From Solanum dulcamara (lineage: Eukaryota > Streptophyta > Magnoliopsida > Solanales > Solanaceae), in assembly GCF_947179165.1 (NCBI RefSeq), contig NC_077240.1, positions 51,768,501-51,832,500 on the forward strand: a stretch of 64,000 nt of DNA, given 5' to 3'. The notes under the pieces were generated by a model. That model was given only the letters and a program-made list of their open reading frames with translations, was not told the DNA's origin and made no database searches. Both the position numbers and the translations under genes were made by a program. This document shows positions 59,459 to 64,000 of the stretch, piece after piece; position 1 is the first letter of the stretch; each line of letters begins with the position of its first letter.

Positions 59459-62221
59459 ATCATCTGTGAAGACCTACTGAGATTAGTCCAGTATTTCTTC
59501 AATGGACATGGTATTCCCAAGTTTATTTCTCATGCATGCTTAGCTCTACTTCCTAAGAATGAGCATCCCAACAGCCTATCAGAATACAGGCCTATTTCTC
59601 TCAGCAACTTCACTAACAAGATCATTTCTAAGTTGATAAGCATCAGAATTGCTCCTATAGTGCCTCAGCTAATCTCAGATAACCAATCTGGATTTGTTAA
59701 AGGTAGGAGTATTGCTGAGAACATAATGTTAGCTCAAGAAATCATCCACAATATTAAGAGACCAAAGGCTGGGGATAATGTGGTGATAAAGCTGGATATG
59801 GCCAAGGCCTATGATAGGGTCTCTTGGTCATTCATTTGTATGGTCATGAGGAAAATGGGGTTTGGAGAAGTGTTGATTGATATGGTTTGGAGGATTATGT
59901 CAAACAATTGGTACTCAGTCATCATTAATGGTGCAAGGCATGGCTTCTTCCACTCTACAAGAGGACTCAAGCAAGGAGACCCCCTATCCCCTACCTTATT
60001 CATCATTGGAGTTGAAGTTCTGTCTAGGCTTCTCAACAATCTTCATCACCATCATTTATACACAGGTTTCCAGATGGAAAGAAGAGGTCCTCAAGTAAAT
60101 CACTTGAGCTTTGCAGATGATGTGATCATTTTCACATCTACCAGCAACTTCTCACTTACACTGATTACCAAAACTCTTAAACTGTATGAAGCTATTTCAG
60201 GACAACTTATCAATAAAGATAAGAGTCAAATCATGATGCCACTGAATACTCCCTCTGGTGTGGTGGATAGGGTCAGCATGATCACAGGATACAAATGCAC
60301 TCATGGCCCAATCACTTACCTAGGCTGCCCCCTATATATAGGAAGACAAAGGATCATATACTTCTCTAGTATGGTCTCTAAGGTTCTAAGCAGGATTAGG
60401 GGATGGCAGACTAAAATGTTAAGCTATGGAGGTAGAGTCACCTTGGTGAAAACAGTGCTGCAATCCATTCCTATACACCTGCTGTCAGCTATCAGTCCTA
60501 CCAAGACCACCATGAATCAGATCAGAAGACTAATTGCTGACTTCTTTTGGGGATGGGATACTGAAAGAAGAAAATATCACTGGGCCTCTTGGGATACTCT
60601 CAGTTATCCTTATGAGGAGGGTGGTATAGGTGTTAAAAAATTAGAGGATGTGTGCTTATCCTTCCAATACAAACAGTGGTGGACTTTCAGATCAAAGAAG
60701 ACACTATGGGGGGAATTCCTTAAAGCAAAATACTGCCAAAGGGCTCATCCAGTCATTAAAAAGTGGAACACAGGACAGTCCCTAATGTGGAAGCATATGA
60801 TGAGCAACAAAAAGGATATAGAACCTCATATACAGTGGTGGATTAAGTCTGGAACAAGAAGCTTTTGGTGGGATGATTGGCTAGGGGTAGGTCCCTTAGC
60901 TTACCACAATGAAAGTCTCCCCAGATTGAATAACTCTATTGTATCAGAATTCATGGAAAATGGAGGATGGAATGAAGAGAAAGTAAGAAAACATGCACCC
61001 CCTCAGCTGGTGCACAGAATTCTCAGCACTCCCATCAGCTACAATCCAAATATGCAGGATCAAGCTTACTGGAAGCCTAACTCTCATGGTAATTTCACTT
61101 GTTCATCAGCCTGGGAGTTGGTAAGGAAGAAAAAGACAAGATCAACCACTAACAGCAACATATGGCACAATAGTATTCCTTTCAAGGCCTCTTTTCTGCT
61201 TTGGAGAGCTTTCAGACTTAAACTCCCCACAAATGACAGAATAGTAGCATTTGGACATGCTCCTGCAGCATGCTCCTGTTGTTATAGAGCAGGTCTTGAT
61301 GATATAGAGCATATCTTTGTATCAGGTTACTTTGCACAACACATATGGAAGCACTTCTCAGGGTACTGGGGTCTGCAACACAGCAACATTCATCTAAAAA
61401 ACCTATTGATGAGGTGGTGGCTAATCAAAACTAACAATGAGCTACATAAGTTAGTAATGCAGGCCACCCCCATTTTTGTGTGTTGGAATCTATGGAAGAA
61501 TAGATGTGCCTGCAAGTATGGGGGCAAGAAGTCTAATGCAACTAGAGTAATATTCTCAATATCCAAAGATCTATATATGCTTATCTCCACTGTGTATCCA
61601 TATATTGATTTGCCAAGTAATTGGGCAGATTTGGTTACCATGGTTGAAAAAAGCCAACATGAATTGAGAATAACCAAAGTATGCTGGACTAAACCACAGC
61701 CTACAATGATCAAACTAAACACAGATGGGAGTGCCCTTAACAATCCAGGGAAGATAGGGGCAGGGGGCATTCTAAGGGACCATAATGGAGTGTTAATATA
61801 TGCTTTTGCATCTCCACTAGGTTGTGGTTCTAATAACCAAGCTGAAGTGCAGGCTGCAATTATTGGTATTCAGTGGTGCCTACAACATGGATACAACAGG
61901 GTAGCCCTTGAAGTGGATTCTGAACTTCTAATCAAGTGGCTCAAACAAGAGGCTAAACCTCCATGGAACATTGTTGCTTATACTACTGAATTGCAGGTAT
62001 TGGTTACCAAACTGGAGAATTTCCAGTTCAGTCATATCTTTAGGGAAGCTAATTACACTGCAGATTCACTCTCAAAGGAAAGCCACATGAAAAGCTATAC
62101 ACAACACTACTACAGCTTTCAGCAGCTTCCAAGAGAGACCAAGGGACATTACAAAATGGACAAAGCTGGCATGGCTAGCTTCAGGAGAACCAAGATGAAG
62201 AAGATCAATCAACCACATTGA
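59459..62221 (+). CDS. 5'-truncated L1 LINE ORF2: RT, zf-RVT and RNase H
   Basis: The frame is open for 920 codons to TGA at 62219-62221 with no internal stop; it has no true start because the element is truncated at its 5' side. Order: end of the linker (HACLALLPKNEHPNSLSEYR); RT core with VVIKLDMAKAYDRVSW and catalytic FADD at 60110-60121; the GCPLYIGRQR thumb region; zf-RVT with AACSCCYRAGLDDIEHIFVS; and RNase H with NTDGSALNNPGKIGAGGILR, NQAEVQAAIIG, LEVDSELLIKW and ANYTADSLSK, so all four acidic RNase H positions are present. In plant L1 elements this protein nicks DNA and primes reverse transcription of its own RNA; the endonuclease is missing here. It is much less decayed than the copy at 7141-10850. 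Confidence 0.92.
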   Translation: MICEDLLRLVQYFFNGHGIPKFISHACLALLPKNEHPNSLSEYRPISLSNFTNKIISKLISIRIAPIVPQLISDNQSGFVKGRSIAENIMLAQEIIHNIKRPKAGDNVVIKLDMAKAYDRVSWSFICMVMRKMGFGEVLIDMVWRIMSNNWYSVIINGARHGFFHSTRGLKQGDPLSPTLFIIGVEVLSRLLNNLHHHHLYTGFQMERRGPQVNHLSFADDVIIFTSTSNFSLTLITKTLKLYEAISGQLINKDKSQIMMPLNTPSGVVDRVSMITGYKCTHGPITYLGCPLYIGRQRIIYFSSMVSKVLSRIRGWQTKMLSYGGRVTLVKTVLQSIPIHLLSAISPTKTTMNQIRRLIADFFWGWDTERRKYHWASWDTLSYPYEEGGIGVKKLEDVCLSFQYKQWWTFRSKKTLWGEFLKAKYCQRAHPVIKKWNTGQSLMWKHMMSNKKDIEPHIQWWIKSGTRSFWWDDWLGVGPLAYHNESLPRLNNSIVSEFMENGGWNEEKVRKHAPPQLVHRILSTPISYNPNMQDQAYWKPNSHGNFTCSSAWELVRKKKTRSTTNSNIWHNSIPFKASFLLWRAFRLKLPTNDRIVAFGHAPAACSCCYRAGLDDIEHIFVSGYFAQHIWKHFSGYWGLQHSNIHLKNLLMRWWLIKTNNELHKLVMQATPIFVCWNLWKNRCACKYGGKKSNATRVIFSISKDLYMLISTVYPYIDLPSNWADLVTMVEKSQHELRITKVCWTKPQPTMIKLNTDGSALNNPGKIGAGGILRDHNGVLIYAFASPLGCGSNNQAEVQAAIIGIQWCLQHGYNRVALEVDSELLIKWLKQEAKPPWNIVAYTTELQVLVTKLENFQFSHIFREANYTADSLSKESHMKSYTQHYYSFQQLPRETKGHYKMDKAGMASFRRTKMKKINQPH

Positions 62222-62360
62222 AGGAACTTCTTCATACATTGAGTTATTAACTGATATTAATAATGATAATTAGGTCCATTGAAAAAGGGAGAGTCCCCCT
62301 AATTTACTGCTCTTATAGGATAATCTCCTTACCAATAGATTTAGGATTTAGCAGGATGGT
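62222..62360 (+). other. Probable LINE 3' untranslated start
   Basis: A single-copy stretch between the LINE stop codon and the 510 bp array. No poly(A) is seen here, so the LINE 3' end either lies beyond the array or was replaced by it. Confidence 0.45.
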
Positions 62361-63880
62361 ACAGGGCAGCAGGTGCAGGGTGTGGAGTAGCATGTGGACT
62401 TGTCCAATGCCCCCCAAACTTTGCAGGATGTTAGAATATATTATTTTGACAAGTCCCAAGAAGTTTCAGCCCAAACGGATAATTGGAGGCGTTAGGCGAG
62501 CGACATGGAAACATTCAGCTGCCTTAAGCCTAAAGAGAGGGTCTTTAGTAATTTGGACCCTCCAACTTGGGAAAAAAGTCTTCAAACTTTGCAGGACTGA
62601 AGGAGAGGATATATATGCTAACTCCATAAAGTTTCAACTCAAATGGATAATTGGAGACGTTAGTCGAGCGACTTGGAAAATGATAACATTCTCCAAAGCT
62701 CTTACTGAGGTCCCTTCTTTATTGCTAGTCTGTGTATATTATGTTTTGTTTGGGCTTGTTTGCTGTATTATTGCAGGTGTATGGAGTAATATATTAGCAT
62801 TCCTCAACAACAAATACATAGACAAGAGCACAAAAACAACTTCCAAACACCCTGCAACCTCTAAGCTTCAGCAGGGCAGCAGGTGCAGGGTGAGGAGTAA
62901 CATGTGGACCTGTCCAATGGCCCCCAATCTTTGCAGGATGGTAGAATATAATATTTTGACAAGTCCCAAAAAGTTTCAGCCCAAACGAATAATCGGAGGC
63001 GTTAGGCGAGCGACATGGAAACATTCAGCTGCCTTAAGCATAAAGAGAGGGTCTTTAGTAATTTGGATCCTCCAACTTGGGAAACAAGCCTTCACATTTT
63101 GCAGGACTAAAGGAGAGGATATATATACTACCTTCATAAAGTTTCAGCTCAAACGGCGAATTGGAAACGTTAGTCGAGCGACTTGGAAAATGATAACAGT
63201 CTCCAAGGCTCTTAATGAGGTCCTATCTCTATTGCTAGTCTGTGTATATTATGTCTTGTTTGGGTTTGTTTGATGTATTACTGCAGGTGTTTGGAGTGAT
63301 ATAGCAGCACTCTTCAACAACAAATACATAGAGAAGAGCACAAATACATCCTCCAAACCCCCTGCAGCCTCTAAGCCTCAGCAGGGCAGCAGGTGCAGGG
63401 TGAGGGGTATCATGTGGGCCTGTCCAAAGGCTCCCAAAATTTGCAGGATTGTAGCTTATGTTGTTTTGACAAGGCCCAAGAAATTTCAGCCGAAACGGAC
63501 AATTAGAAACGTTAGGCGAGCGAGTTTGAAACAATCAGCTGTCTTAAAATTAAAAAGGAAGAATTTTGCTAAATTGAAGCTCCATCTTGGGAAACAAGCC
63601 TTCAAACTTTGCATGGATAAAGGAGAGAATATATATGCAAACTTCAGAAAGTTCCAGCTCAAACGGATAAGAGGAGACGTTAGTCGAGCGACATGGAAAA
63701 TGCTAACAGGCTCCAAAACTCTCTTTGAGATCCTTTCTCTTCTATTAACCTGTACAGGTCCTTGCTTGTCTTTGGTTATTTGCTGTGTAATTGCAGGTTG
63801 TTGGAGATATACACCAGCATGCTCTAACAACAAATACATGGAGGACAACACTGCTACAGGACTCTCCATGACTGAAACAA
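62361..63880 (+). repeat. Three 510 bp tandem units with nested dimer structure
   Basis: CAGGGCAGCAGGTGCAGGGT opens each unit, near 62362, 62872 and 63382, a strict 510 bp step. Inside each unit two related blocks carry GTTAG(G/T)CGAGCGA at 62491 and 62659, 63001 and 63169, 63511 and 63679: spacing 168, 342, 168, 342, 168. Units 1 and 2 are very similar, unit 3 is more diverged and fades near 63880. Since 510 is a multiple of three, a plus-strand frame stays open for 336 codons across units 1-2; I regard it as non-coding because unit 3 breaks it and minus-strand frames are equally open. Confidence 0.92.
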
Positions 63881-64000
63881 AAGGAGTGTGCAGAAATGGA
63901 GCCCCCTATTGTTTTTGGTACTTGTTTGGTTGTATGTATTCCTTTGTTTGTTTTTGTTTAGGTGCAATAACTAATGGGGAGCCACACACAAGCAACTTGA
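63881..64000. other. Right window edge, nothing recognised
   Basis: A T-rich stretch (TTTGTTTGTTTTTGTTTAGG near 63941) with no recognised feature. Confidence 0.5.

Noticed and set aside
59302..59520. 72-codon Phe-rich minus-strand frame resembling a membrane protein
   Set aside because: It is the complement of the A-rich purine tract; the hydrophobic run is a composition artefact.
62263..63273. 336-codon open frame across the 510 bp repeats
   Set aside because: It is kept open because the repeat length is a multiple of three; the third unit breaks it, the minus strand is also widely open, and it resembles no protein family I know.

Overview
This window is repeat-dominated nuclear DNA from a plant. 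It is most likely Solanaceae, judged from remembered LTR styles and from U3 minisatellites built on CGTTCGCGGAGG; no database search was possible. I find no intact host gene and no tRNA. Nearly everything is retrotransposon sequence, nested and decayed: Ty3/gypsy elements with 3.2-3.5 kb LTRs, one Athila-type gypsy element, two L1-type LINE copies, and several tandem-repeat arrays. All coding sequence I can support belongs to mobile elements, and all but one copy is broken.

Layout. 1-4835: 5' part (leader, primer-binding site, 5' LTR) of a minus-strand element, here called family A. 4836-7140: an older truncated family A LTR that the first one interrupts. 7141-10850: a degenerate minus-strand L1 LINE cut by that LTR. 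10851-16052: a decayed internal region followed by a complete family B LTR. 16053-18310: unassigned sequence, a TA microsatellite and a family B LTR fragment. 18311-24840: a plus-strand family A 5' LTR, its binding site and leader, with a 5S rRNA-like sequence inside. 24841-29343: family B LTR fragments. 29344-33506: a family C LTR. 33507-43418: a family B element with 5' LTR, broken gag-pol of Tekay/Del chromovirus type, and a truncated 3' LTR. 43419-47243: minus-strand LTR fragments, the first of which forms an inverted repeat with the 3' LTR before it. 47232-53380: a minus-strand Athila element lacking integrase and 3' LTR. 53381-56572: a nearly complete minus-strand family B LTR. 56573-57860: very AT-rich, frame-shifted, coding-like sequence, possibly an endogenous pararetrovirus. 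57870-59340: a complex satellite. 59341-59458: a purine tract. 59459-62221: a 5'-truncated LINE with a long open RT-zinc-finger-RNase H frame. 62361-63880: three 510 bp tandem units with a nested 168/342 bp substructure.

The order of insertion can partly be read. Family B LTRs are interrupted by families A and C, and a family B element interrupts family C, so B was active on both sides of the C insertion. Many inactivating changes are TGG or CAG to TAG, or catalytic Asp to Asn, all G-to-A or C-to-T. That fits methylation-driven decay in silent chromatin. Family letters A-D are local labels for this window only.
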